Source of the DNA: SXOA01 sp051004015
GTDB taxonomy: Bacteria; Planctomycetota; Planctomycetia; Pirellulales; Pirellulaceae
DNA: 64,000 nucleotides
Assembly: GCA_051004015.1 (NCBI GenBank)
Contig: JBPCKT010000053.1
Span: 67,860-131,859, forward strand
Reading direction: 5' to 3'
Part shown: in pieces, positions 25,989 through 33,667 of the stretch
Layout of the letters: each line of letters begins with the position of its first letter
Numbering within the stretch: position 1 is the stretch's first letter
Made by a program: the position numbers and the translations under genes
The notes under the pieces: model-generated
What the model was told of the DNA's origin: nothing
What the model saw: the letters and a program-made list of their open reading frames with translations, nothing else
Databases searched by the model: none

Positions 25989-27518
25989 CTACTCCACCTC
26001 AAACTTCACGCCCTGTGCCAGCGGCAAATCGGTTCCGTAGTTGATCGTACAGGTCTGCCGCCGCATGTAGGCCTTCCAGGAATCACTTCCCGCTTCGCGG
26101 CCGCCGCCGGTTTCTTTCTCGCCGCCAAAGGCCCCGCCAATTTCCGCTCCGCTGGTGCCGATGTTGACGTTGGCGATGCCGCAGTCGCTTCCTGCCGGCG
26201 ACAGGAACCGTTCGGCATCCTTCAGCCGCTCGGTGAAGATGGCGGAGGAGAGTCCTTGCGGAACGGCGTTGTGAATGGCGATCGCTTCGTCAAGCGTTTT
26301 GAATGTGAGGACGTAAAGAATCGGCGCAAACGTCTCGCACGAGACGATGTTCATCCCGGCCTTCGCCCGAATGATCGTTGGCTGGACGAAATGACCCGGC
26401 CGATTCACCTTGGCTCCGCCGCATACGACCGATCCGCCTTGTTTTTTCGCTTGCTCCACCGCGCCGAGCATCTGTTCCACGGCCCTTTCGTGAATCAGCG
26501 GCCCCAACAGAACGCCCCCATCCCAGGGATCGCCAATCGGCACGCTGCCGTAGGCTTTCGCAAGGCGGGCGACAAAGGCGTCCGCGATGGACTCATGAAT
26601 GATGAGCCGCCGCAGCGTGGTGCAGCGCTGCCCCGCTGTTCCAACGGCGGCAAAGAGCACGGCCCGGAGCGCCAGATCCTGATCAGCAGATTCCGTGAGA
26701 ATCAGGCCGTTGTTTCCGCCGAGTTCCAGCAGCGATCGCCCCATGCGCCCAGCGACTGTCGCGCCGACGCTCTTTCCCATCGCCGTGCTGCCGGTGGCGG
26801 AAATGAGCGGTAGGCGCGAGTCCTCGGCCATCCATTCCCCCACGTCCCGCTCCCCGACGAACAGGCTGAACACGCCCGAATATCCCATTGGCCGCACGAC
26901 TTCGTCCACGATGTTTTGCACGGCGATCGCCGTCAGTGGCGTCAGATGCGACGGCTTCCAGATGCAGGTATCGCCGCAGACGGCAGCCAGCATGGCATTC
27001 CAGGCCCAGACGGCGACGGGAAAATTGAAAGCGGTGATGATGCCGACCGGCCCCAGTGGATGCCACTGCTCCAGCATCCGGTGGTTGGCCCGCTCGCTGG
27101 CGATGGTCAGGCCATAGAGCTGCCGCGACAGCCCGACGGCATAGTCGCACATGTCGATCATTTCCTGGACTTCCCCCGCCCCCTCGCTGCGGATCTTGCC
27201 GACCTCCAGCGTGACCAGCAGCCCCAAATCCTCCTTGTGCCGCCGCAGCGCGTCCCCAATCAGCCGCACCACTTCGCCCCGTCGTGGCGGCGGCACCAGT
27301 CGCCAGGACTCAAACGACTTCTGAGCCACGGCCACCGCCCGCTCGTAATTCTCTCGAGAACCGGTCCGAACGCGGGCGATGGTCTCCCCCGTGGCCGGAT
27401 TGACGGACGCCATCTCCGCCCCGCCCGGCTGGGAAAGGAATTCGCCGGCGAAGACGCCGGAATTGACCTCGCGGATTCCCAATCGCGACAAAACGCCCGT
27501 CAACAGCGACTTATCCAT
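25989..27518 (-). CDS. ALDH7-type aldehyde dehydrogenase (aminoadipate semialdehyde / piperideine-6-carboxylate)
   Basis: 509 residues from ATG 27518, which has a strong AGGAGGT Shine-Dalgarno. NAD-dependent dehydrogenase with the catalytic Cys at 299 (TAGQRCTTLRR) and the general-base Glu in LLELGGNNG. The segment LGPVGIITAFNFPVAVWAWN and the closing CTINYGTDLPLAQGVKFEVE are diagnostic of the ALDH7 (antiquitin) branch, which oxidises alpha-aminoadipate semialdehyde in lysine breakdown. No other lysine genes are nearby, so the substrate remains an inference. Confidence 0.88.
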   Translation of the reverse strand: MDKSLLTGVLSRLGIREVNSGVFAGEFLSQPGGAEMASVNPATGETIARVRTGSRENYERAVAVAQKSFESWRLVPPPRRGEVVRLIGDALRRHKEDLGLLVTLEVGKIRSEGAGEVQEMIDMCDYAVGLSRQLYGLTIASERANHRMLEQWHPLGPVGIITAFNFPVAVWAWNAMLAAVCGDTCIWKPSHLTPLTAIAVQNIVDEVVRPMGYSGVFSLFVGERDVGEWMAEDSRLPLISATGSTAMGKSVGATVAGRMGRSLLELGGNNGLILTESADQDLALRAVLFAAVGTAGQRCTTLRRLIIHESIADAFVARLAKAYGSVPIGDPWDGGVLLGPLIHERAVEQMLGAVEQAKKQGGSVVCGGAKVNRPGHFVQPTIIRAKAGMNIVSCETFAPILYVLTFKTLDEAIAIHNAVPQGLSSAIFTERLKDAERFLSPAGSDCGIANVNIGTSGAEIGGAFGGEKETGGGREAGSDSWKAYMRRQTCTINYGTDLPLAQGVKFEVE

Positions 27519-27777
27519 GATCTCGACCTCCTGGGGTGGATGATACGCTAGTCCGGGCGCGGTCACTCGCCTCGCACCCCCCGAAACGACTGTCTTTATT
27601 CATGATTCTACCACAGATTTTTGAAGACTTACGATAATTCATGTTTCTTTTACCACTGCTCTCTTCACGACTTACGGTGATTCACATCGCCGTAACTTTT
27701 ATTCACAGGTCCATTTTTTATTCATCCGTTCTAAGTGGCAAGAGTGCTTGGCCGTTGCCGCCCGGCGAATAGGATGA

Positions 27778-27891
27778 ACCGCCGAGGACGCGGAGGTGCG
27801 CGGAGGTGCGCGGAGAGAATTCTTCGTTTCTTCCACTTTCTCCCTCCGCCCTCTCCTTTCCTCCTCCGCGCCCTTCCGCGTCCTCGGCGGT
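27778..27891. repeat. Palindromic element with perfect 17-bp arms
   Basis: ACCGCCGAGGACGCGGA at 27778-27794 is perfectly inverted at 27875-27891; the 80-base centre is purine-rich left and pyrimidine-rich right, extending the pairing (GGTGCGCGGAGG units against CTCCTCCGCGCCC). Confidence 0.85.
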
Positions 27892-28089
27892 AACTCCCCA
27901 GTCCCGCGGTCCCCAAGAACTCCAGTTCCCGGGGCATTCCCTATTTGTAGACATGTCCTGTTGTCACAGTCAATACTTCAGAATCATTTTTTTACAACTA
28001 TTTCCTGAAATGCTACCTGGCAACTGGCCGGCGCCGCCCAGGTTCGTAGGCATGGAGCCCAGGTTCCCCTTGACTCGCGGGCTCTTCAC

Positions 28090-28113
28090 TTAGATAATTA
28101 GCCAACTGTCTAA
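28090..28113. promoter_or_regulatory. Putative ArsR/SdpR-type operator
   Basis: TTAGAT (28090-28095) and GTCTAA (28108-28113) form an inverted repeat (5 of 6 positions) in an AT-rich stretch 20 bases before the repressor start. Autoregulated ArsR-type repressors bind such TTAGA-N-TCTAA sites; this is inferred from position only. Confidence 0.45.
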
Positions 28114-28133
28114 ATATTTCCCTCTGCCAACGA

Positions 28134-28418
28134 ATGACCAATCAGGTATTCAAAGCCCTGGCCGATCCCACCCGCCGGGAGATCCTGCGCCTCTTGGGTC
28201 AGGGAGAAATGTCGGCCGGGGATCTGGCGGAGAAATTCGACATGACCAAGCCCTCCATGTCGCACCACTTTGCCGTCCTCAAGGAGGCCGACCTCGTCGT
28301 CTGCCGCCGCGACGGACAGCAACAGATTTATTCCCTCAACACGACTGTCGCCCAGGATGTCCTCGCCTGGCTGTGGGACCTGCTCGGCGGCAAACCGGGG
28401 CGGAGAAAATCGCCATGA
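28134..28418 (+). CDS. ArsR-family winged-helix repressor, SdpR-like
   Basis: 94 residues from ATG 28134. Winged-helix DNA-binding protein: FKALADPTRREILRLLGQGE, recognition helix in TKPSMSHHFAVLKEADLV, wing in VVCRRDGQQQIYSLN. No Cys pair or His cluster for metal sensing. It overlaps an SdpI-like gene by ATGA; that pairing matches the SdpR autorepressor of the Bacillus sdpRI operon, where SdpI sequesters SdpR at the membrane when toxin is present. No SdpC toxin gene is visible here. Confidence 0.85.
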   Translation: MTNQVFKALADPTRREILRLLGQGEMSAGDLAEKFDMTKPSMSHHFAVLKEADLVVCRRDGQQQIYSLNTTVAQDVLAWLWDLLGGKPGRRKSP

Positions 28419-29086
28419 CACGCATCTACATCACGCTGTCCCTCGTCCTGACGGCCATGGCCCTGATCGCCACGCTGATCGTCTATCCGCAGCTTCCGGA
28501 GAAAATTCCGATCCACTGGAATGTCAACGGCCAGGTCGATGGCTTTGGGGAGAAGCCGTGGGTCTGGCTGACGCCGGGCATCCAGGTCGGTTTGCTGCTG
28601 CTGTTTTGGGCCATCCCGTGGCTCTCGCCGAAGCAGTTTGAGATCGATTCGTTCCGTTCGACCTACTGGTACATCATGCTGGTCCTGACGGCCATGTTTG
28701 TGTATCTGCACGGGCTCCTCGTGTGGGCAGCCTGGTCCGGCCAGGTGGACATCACGCGGGCCATGCTGGCGGGGATGCTGATCATGTTCAGCCTGCTGGG
28801 GAACGTGCTGGGCAAGGTCCGCCGCAACTACTACGTAGGCGTCCGCACACCCTGGACCCTGGCCAGCGAGCGGGTCTGGAACGACACGCATCGGCTGGCG
28901 GCGCGGATGTTCGTCGGCGCGAGCATCCTGGGGCTGCTCGCGGTGGTGCTACCGGTGCCGGTGGCGGCGGCCATTATCACGGTCGTGGTGTCGATGATTG
29001 TCGCCGGACTTACCCCGGCAGTATATTCGCTCGTGCTTTACAAGCGGCTGCAAAAGCTTGGGGAGCTGGACACGAACGAAAAGTAG
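28415..29086 (+). CDS. SdpI-like membrane protein (DUF1648)
   Basis: 223 residues from ATG 28415, overlapping the repressor stop by 4 bases. DUF1648 at the N-terminus (YPQLPEKIPIHWNVNGQVDGF) followed by an SdpI-type region (NYYVGVRTPWTLASERVWNDTHR) across about six membrane helices. In Bacillus SdpI is immunity to SdpC and a signal transducer. Here it probably senses an envelope disturbance and relieves SdpR-like repression (inference). Confidence 0.85.
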   Translation: MTRIYITLSLVLTAMALIATLIVYPQLPEKIPIHWNVNGQVDGFGEKPWVWLTPGIQVGLLLLFWAIPWLSPKQFEIDSFRSTYWYIMLVLTAMFVYLHGLLVWAAWSGQVDITRAMLAGMLIMFSLLGNVLGKVRRNYYVGVRTPWTLASERVWNDTHRLAARMFVGASILGLLAVVLPVPVAAAIITVVVSMIVAGLTPAVYSLVLYKRLQKLGELDTNEK

Positions 29087-29552
29087 TCTGCTCACTCCGT
29101 GAGCTTATCTCTTAGGCCCGAAGGGCCGGAATGAAGTAGCCCGGCCCGTCAGGGTCGGGTGCGAGATAGCCTCATCCAGCTTTCAGGTCCGAAGGACCGG
29201 CACCCCGAATTCACCGTGTCGGCCCTTCGGGCCTGCGAATAGTCGAGGATTGCGGGTTCGATTCCCTGCCCTAACGGGGCCGGGCTACTTCATTCCGGTC
29301 CTTCGGACCTGACGAGCTGACAGCTAGGTCCCAAGCGTGAGACGCGGATAGTCTATTTGTAGCGGGCTGCCTAATCAGTCACGTGATACGCTTGGTCTCG
29401 CCGACCCGGTCCAAGATACCCAGCCATCCCGCCTGCAAGCAACCAAGTACGGAGCCCGACCAGAGCTACTTTTCTGATAGATTGGAGGTCACTGTCGCGC
29501 CGTCTCATCCCAGAATTCAATGCCTCCTTGGTTCTATGAAGGAGTCGACACA
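29087..29552. other. 466-bp intergenic region
   Basis: Mostly occupied by the palindromic element at 29114-29310. Right of it there is a short AT-richer stretch that may hold the promoter of the exported protein gene. The inside of the palindrome contains a T-arm-like sequence (GCGGGTTCGATTCCCTGC, about 29251-29268) but no complete tRNA. Confidence 0.6.
29114..29310. repeat. Large palindromic element with 34-bp arms
   Basis: Arms 29114-29147 and 29277-29310 are inverted copies at 32 of 34 positions; both differences are paired so that each arm's own small hairpin (AGGCCCGAAGGGCC, AGGTCCGAAGGACC) is kept. The centre carries two more hairpins of the same type. This is the longest palindrome in the window. 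Confidence 0.9.
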
Positions 29553-30617
29553 ATGTCATTCCGCCAATACCTTTGCCTTGGGTTGCTTCTTACGGCGATC
29601 GGCTCTATCGGGGAGGTAATCGCACAGGACAAAGAGAATGCGAAGAATGCCAAGGACTGCCTGGATGACTTTTTCCTCAACGGCGATGCGCTGACCTCCA
29701 ACTCCTGCGAGCTTGTCAGTGGATCGGTCACGACAAGCGATAGCAGCCGAGTCTTCCCGCTCGATTTTGTCTGGTTTCGGGCTCAAAAAGTGGAAGGAAG
29801 AAAAAAAACGCGATCGTATGTTGAAGGTCGAACCTTTGATCTGAAGAATGGCCCCGAAGGTGCATATATGGAGCGGAAGCTCATCGTCGGAGAGGAAGGC
29901 TTTTACGGAATGGGAGTCAATCCGCCGTTGCAGCCCATGGACGTTACTTCGGGAGGGCTTCCCGAGGACGAATTCGAAGCCTATCTCGTTAAACAAGACC
30001 GACTGAGGAGGAGCCAGTACAATTTTCCTGAAATCTGTCCAGCGACACTAATGGCCGCCGCGGACCTGAATCCACCTCAGGGTACCTTGGGTAAGGCGCA
30101 TTCGCTCTATAGAAGGATGAAATTGATCGACGAATATACGAAGGAATCTTTGACGATCGGGACTTGGCGGTTGGATGGAAAGAATTTGCCTGGCTGGTTA
30201 TGCGCCAGGATCATGTTCGACAGGAAGCAGGGGCACATGCCGACGTTTGTGGAATGGAGGAGGCGAAATACGAACTCGGACTCAGATCCCAATTCTCCCG
30301 CTTCTTACACAACCGTTATTAATCTTGCGGAAACCAAATGGACCCAATTCGCCACGAAAGAGAAAAAACTCTGGGCACCCGTTCGCGTCGTCAATAAACG
30401 GGTTGGTCCCACCAGCCAGGAGTGGTTCATCGAATCGACTTGGAGATTGGATGTCCTCAAAGACGAGTATTTTGATGCGGAAAAAATCAACGGCGACGGG
30501 GACCAACACCCGCTCGCGAAGCTTCGCCGCCAGATGCAGAATGCCGCGGACAAGGCAAATGCGAACCAGCCCGACAAGGCGAAAAAAGGCGACAAGACAA
30601 AAACAGGTGACAACTAG
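29553..30617 (+). CDS. Exported hypothetical protein of unusual composition
   Basis: 354 residues from ATG 29553, with GGAG eight bases upstream; the ATG at 29520 lacks a signal. Signal peptide MSFRQYLCLGLLLTAIGSIG with cleavage near VIAQ. The mature protein has few hydrophobic segments, several Trp and Lys, and a Lys/Asp/Asn-rich C-terminal tail (KAKKGDKTKTGDN). Codon use is visibly AT-richer than that of the flanking genes, and it is bounded by a large palindrome on one side and an AT-rich gap on the other, so it may be an acquisition. Not recognised. Confidence 0.65.
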   Translation: MSFRQYLCLGLLLTAIGSIGEVIAQDKENAKNAKDCLDDFFLNGDALTSNSCELVSGSVTTSDSSRVFPLDFVWFRAQKVEGRKKTRSYVEGRTFDLKNGPEGAYMERKLIVGEEGFYGMGVNPPLQPMDVTSGGLPEDEFEAYLVKQDRLRRSQYNFPEICPATLMAAADLNPPQGTLGKAHSLYRRMKLIDEYTKESLTIGTWRLDGKNLPGWLCARIMFDRKQGHMPTFVEWRRRNTNSDSDPNSPASYTTVINLAETKWTQFATKEKKLWAPVRVVNKRVGPTSQEWFIESTWRLDVLKDEYFDAEKINGDGDQHPLAKLRRQMQNAADKANANQPDKAKKGDKTKTGDN

Positions 30618-30795
30618 GAGATTCGCCGCACCGTAACCTGCATGTCCGCGCACGGAGAGTTTGTGAGTTTTTCAAAAAACTAATAAAATAATGCGGAGTT
30701 AACGCCATTGAGGTCACTGTTTGCGAACTTAATGGCAAACTTGTTTCCGCTAATTTTTTGGTCAAGCAAAAAATCACAACCTCGGAGTGAGCGGA

Positions 30796-31563
30796 CTACT
30801 TTCTACCGCTCTGGATCCGGTTCAGGATACCCAGCCAACCGGCGAGGAGGCAGCCGAGCACCAGGCCGACTCCCGTAACGGTGTAAAAAAGGTAATACGG
30901 GTGGGGCAGGTATTCGTCTAAGCCGTGTTTCATCTCGGAGCCGAAGATGGCGACGAGCGTGGCGAGGGGGAAGAAGAAGGCGACCAGCAGGTTCAGCCGG
31001 TGAGACTGGACGGCCATCTGATGCGAGGCGACGGCTTGTTCCTCGGACTTTTTGGCGACGGCGAATTCCAGGGCGTGGCGAACGTCATTGTAGAGCAGCT
31101 CCGAAGTCCGCTCGATGTCGTAGGCTTTGTCGCGGAAGTTAATCAGGTCGCGATCGGCGGAAAGAAGCTTGCGGGCGTCTTGTAACGTGGCTTGCAGGTT
31201 CCGGACGCTTCGCTGAATCGGCCCCAGCGCGTCGAGAATGTTAAAGTACTCGTCGACGGACCCGGCGACATCCTCCTGCCGGTCCATCTTGTCGACGATC
31301 TCCGCGTACTCATTCAGATGCTTTGCAAGCGCCGCCGCCCCGCCGCCGAGCTCGTTCGACAGCCACGTCCCGTCCGGCTTGCGCCAGAAGAGCCGCCCCT
31401 TGCGGTCGGGCTCATCCTTTTTGGGAGGGGCGTGCAGCACGAGGAGCAGATGCCCCTCCGCCATCATCGCCCGCTGCCGACCGGCTTTCTCGCCGAGGCG
31501 GGAACGGAATTCGGCGGGGACTTCCCAGGTGGCGGGCAACACGGACTTTTGCGGTGCGGGCAT
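30796..31563 (-). CDS. CorA-like membrane protein lacking the GMN motif
   Basis: 255 residues from ATG 31563 with GGAGG six bases upstream. A long helical cytoplasmic part (EYFNILDALGPIQRSVRNLQ, RTSELLYNDVRHALEF) ends in two C-terminal membrane helices: HRLNLLVAFFFPLATLVAIFG then PYYLFYTVTGVGLVLGCLLA. This is the CorA layout, with the pore-entrance signature GMN replaced by GSE (IFGSEM). Mg transport is therefore uncertain; the ion or role may differ. Downstream of the DUF1611 gene, separated by a perfect palindrome. Confidence 0.7.
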   Translation of the reverse strand: MPAPQKSVLPATWEVPAEFRSRLGEKAGRQRAMMAEGHLLLVLHAPPKKDEPDRKGRLFWRKPDGTWLSNELGGGAAALAKHLNEYAEIVDKMDRQEDVAGSVDEYFNILDALGPIQRSVRNLQATLQDARKLLSADRDLINFRDKAYDIERTSELLYNDVRHALEFAVAKKSEEQAVASHQMAVQSHRLNLLVAFFFPLATLVAIFGSEMKHGLDEYLPHPYYLFYTVTGVGLVLGCLLAGWLGILNRIQSGRK

Positions 31564-31580
31564 AGTACCTCCAGGGTGCC

Positions 31581-31651
31581 GGGGTCGGGAGTCTTTGCCG
31601 TCGGTGACTCTCAATCTGGCAAAGCTCTGGACGGCAAAGACTCCCGACCCC
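31581..31651. repeat. Palindromic element with perfect 22-bp arms
   Basis: GGGGTCGGGAGTCTTTGCCG(TC) at 31581-31602 is exactly inverted at 31630-31651. It lies between the DUF1611 stop and the CorA-like start. The core of the arm (GGGGTCGGGAGT) also occurs once near 13837, in the 13.7-kb intergenic region. Confidence 0.92.
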
Positions 31652-31656
31652 TTGTC

Positions 31657-32706
31657 TTACGGACTTTCCCAGCCGCCGCGCTGCTTGAACGCGATGACGG
31701 CATCCACCAGCTCATCCGGCCCGTCGCGGAGAACGTCGCAGACGGGGAGGCCAAATTCGGCGCGAATCCGCTCGCGCTCCCGGGCAGCATCGGCAGCGTT
31801 CAGCCGCCGGCTGTTCATCCCGATTCCAATCACTTCGCATCTCTGATGGATATTCGCCATCACTTCGAAAATATTTTTGATCTTCGCAAGTGGCGGAATG
31901 GCAACGCTTTCCACGCCGGTCACGCGGTCTCGCCCCACTTCGTAGCACAGAATCAGGGCCTGGGGAGCACAGCCGTGCAGCAGGCTGAGCGTGACGCCGC
32001 TGTACGACGGATGGACCAGGCTCCCTTGCCCCTCGACGAGCAAAATGTCGTGATGCTGGTTTTCCAGCACCAGCTTCTCCGCGGCTCCGCTGACGAAGTC
32101 GGCGACAATGCAATCGATGGGAAGGCCATCCCCTTCGATCATGATGCCAGTTTGTCCCGTGGCGATGAACTTGGCATCGTGTCCCCGCTTCTTCAGCCCG
32201 TTCGTCACTTCCACTGAGACCACCATCTTGCCGATGCTGCAATCGTGGCCGACGGTATGCACCCGCAGGCAATCGGGCCGCAGGCCGACACGGCGGGCAA
32301 TCGACTTCTCGGCGTTTTTGCGAATGTCCGTCAGCTTCACGCCGCTCTTCGCCGCGGCAGCGGAGAACTCCGGATCAGCCGAGAGAAAGTCGTGCAGTCC
32401 GGAAATGACTTCCATCTTCCGCCGGCTGATAGCGTCCAGAATAATGACCCGCCAATTCGCCGGAATCTTGCCCCCTGGCGGCGCGATGCCCAAAAGCAGC
32501 GTATCCGCCTGCGGCGCGTCATCGAGCCGCCCGACAATCGGCAAATCGCCACCGACTCCCAAGAGCTCCTGGCTCGACTTCCCTTTCTGGGTCGCATCCA
32601 ACAGCGCGACGACGTCCTGCCGCCGATAGCGAATCACATTCGCTGCCGTCTTCCCGGCATGGGGTTCGGTATGTCCTTCCGTCAAGATGATGATTTTGCG
32701 AGGCAT
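31657..32706 (-). CDS. DUF1611 (COG3367) P-loop protein
   Basis: 349 residues from ATG 32706. An N-terminal Rossmann-like half (RRQDVVALLDATQKGKS, DTLLLGIAPPGGKIP) is followed by a P-loop NTPase-like half with the divergent Walker A HTVGHDCSIGKMVVSVEV, and LLVEGQGSLVHPSYSGVTL. The family includes DgcN, an N-acyltransferase encoded next to the dipeptide epimerase DgcA in D-glutamate metabolism of some marine bacteria. An enolase-superfamily enzyme is present 27 kb away (3994-5127) but the two are not adjacent, so a shared pathway is only a possibility. Confidence 0.8.
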   Translation of the reverse strand: MPRKIIILTEGHTEPHAGKTAANVIRYRRQDVVALLDATQKGKSSQELLGVGGDLPIVGRLDDAPQADTLLLGIAPPGGKIPANWRVIILDAISRRKMEVISGLHDFLSADPEFSAAAAKSGVKLTDIRKNAEKSIARRVGLRPDCLRVHTVGHDCSIGKMVVSVEVTNGLKKRGHDAKFIATGQTGIMIEGDGLPIDCIVADFVSGAAEKLVLENQHHDILLVEGQGSLVHPSYSGVTLSLLHGCAPQALILCYEVGRDRVTGVESVAIPPLAKIKNIFEVMANIHQRCEVIGIGMNSRRLNAADAARERERIRAEFGLPVCDVLRDGPDELVDAVIAFKQRGGWESP

Positions 32707-32956
32707 GGAAACTGCTGGAAATTTAATGTAGGGAAAAAGTGAAATATCTAGCGACCGATAATACCCTACCGTGGCACTCATGGACTACGGCCAGCGAGCA
32801 GGAACGGATGCGAAACCCGCCTCTCCGTCCGGGGTTCAATCCTCTAACAGGACAGGCGGGAGCTGATAGTGAGACGTTTCCCTATCTCCCTGGCCGGAAT
32901 AAACTTACGGTGATGTCGACTCGCATGAGATTGTAAGCCCGCAGGCACCCCCACCT

Positions 32957-33667
32957 TTGTCCCTTTCCCAAAGCCAGCCTTTGCGTTACGAGTTGCACGA
33001 CCCCGACGTGCGGCTGATGCTGAAAGTGCGCGATGGGGACGCGGCAGCGTTTGAGGAGCTGGTGGTCCGGTATCAAGGGCGGCTGTTGACCGTGCTGGAA
33101 CACCTGGTCGGCAATCGCGAACAGGCCGAGGACCTGGCCCAGGAAACTTTCCTGCGGGTCTTCAAAGCCCGCGAGCGGTATGAGCCGGGGGCGAAGTTTT
33201 GCACGTGGCTGTTTACCATCGCCAATAATGCGGCCAGCAACGCCCTGCGGTCCCGTTCGCGGCGGAAGGAAGTGGGTGTTCCCGAGCGGGCCAACACCGA
33301 TACGTCGTCGTTCGGGCTCGACCAGATGGCCGTAGCCGCCAGCGGACTGATGCCCTCCCGAATGATCGACAAAGCGGAAGCGGCGGCCGTGGTTCGCCAG
33401 GCCTTGGAAACCCTGGGCGAAAGGCAGAAAATGGCGCTGCTCCTTTCCAAGTTTGAGGGTATGAGCTACCAGGATATCGCGGAGACTATGGAGCTATCCG
33501 TGCAAGCAACCAAGTCGCTGCTGTCGCGGGCCAGGGTCAATCTGCAGCGAATTCTCTCTCCTTATATGGAAGACGGAATCCGCCCGACGGAGAATGGGGT
33601 TGAATTGGACACGGAGGTCGCGGCAAGTGGAGCGGGCAAGGATGCACCCTTGGAGGACGAATCATGA
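32957..33667 (+). CDS. ECF-type RNA polymerase sigma factor
   Basis: 236 residues if started at TTG 32957; no ATG or GTG is well placed, and the TTG at 32981 is an alternative. Region 2: FEELVVRYQGRLLTVLEHLV, DLAQETFLRVFKARERY, KFCTWLFTIANNAASNALR. Region 4: LGERQKMALLLSKFEGMSYQ, EIAETMEL-type helix, VQATKSLLSRARVNLQ. Overlaps the next gene (ATGA) whose product looks like its anti-sigma factor. The 250-bp upstream region has a hairpin CCCGCCT...AGGCGGG near 32818-32871. Confidence 0.88.
   Translation: MSLSQSQPLRYELHDPDVRLMLKVRDGDAAAFEELVVRYQGRLLTVLEHLVGNREQAEDLAQETFLRVFKARERYEPGAKFCTWLFTIANNAASNALRSRSRRKEVGVPERANTDTSSFGLDQMAVAASGLMPSRMIDKAEAAAVVRQALETLGERQKMALLLSKFEGMSYQDIAETMELSVQATKSLLSRARVNLQRILSPYMEDGIRPTENGVELDTEVAASGAGKDAPLEDES

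Larger units (their letters stand above)
27519..28133. other. 615-bp intergenic region between ALDH and the ArsR-type gene
   Basis: No gene recognised. It is AT-richer near the ALDH start, where a 17-mer direct repeat (GACTTACGATAATTCAT at 27626, GACTTACGGTGATTCAC at 27669) lies 43 bases apart. The centre holds a palindromic element (27778-27891). The right end has an inverted repeat likely to be the repressor operator. Confidence 0.6.

Noticed and set aside
29251..29268. tRNA T-arm-like sequence GCGGGTTCGATTCCCTGC
   Set aside because: No matching acceptor, D-arm or anticodon arm; it lies inside the palindromic element.
32818..32871. Hairpin CCCGCCT...AGGCGGG before the ECF sigma gene with TTCAATCC loop
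   Set aside because: Too little support for a tRNA remnant, riboswitch or terminator; noted only as a possible leader structure.
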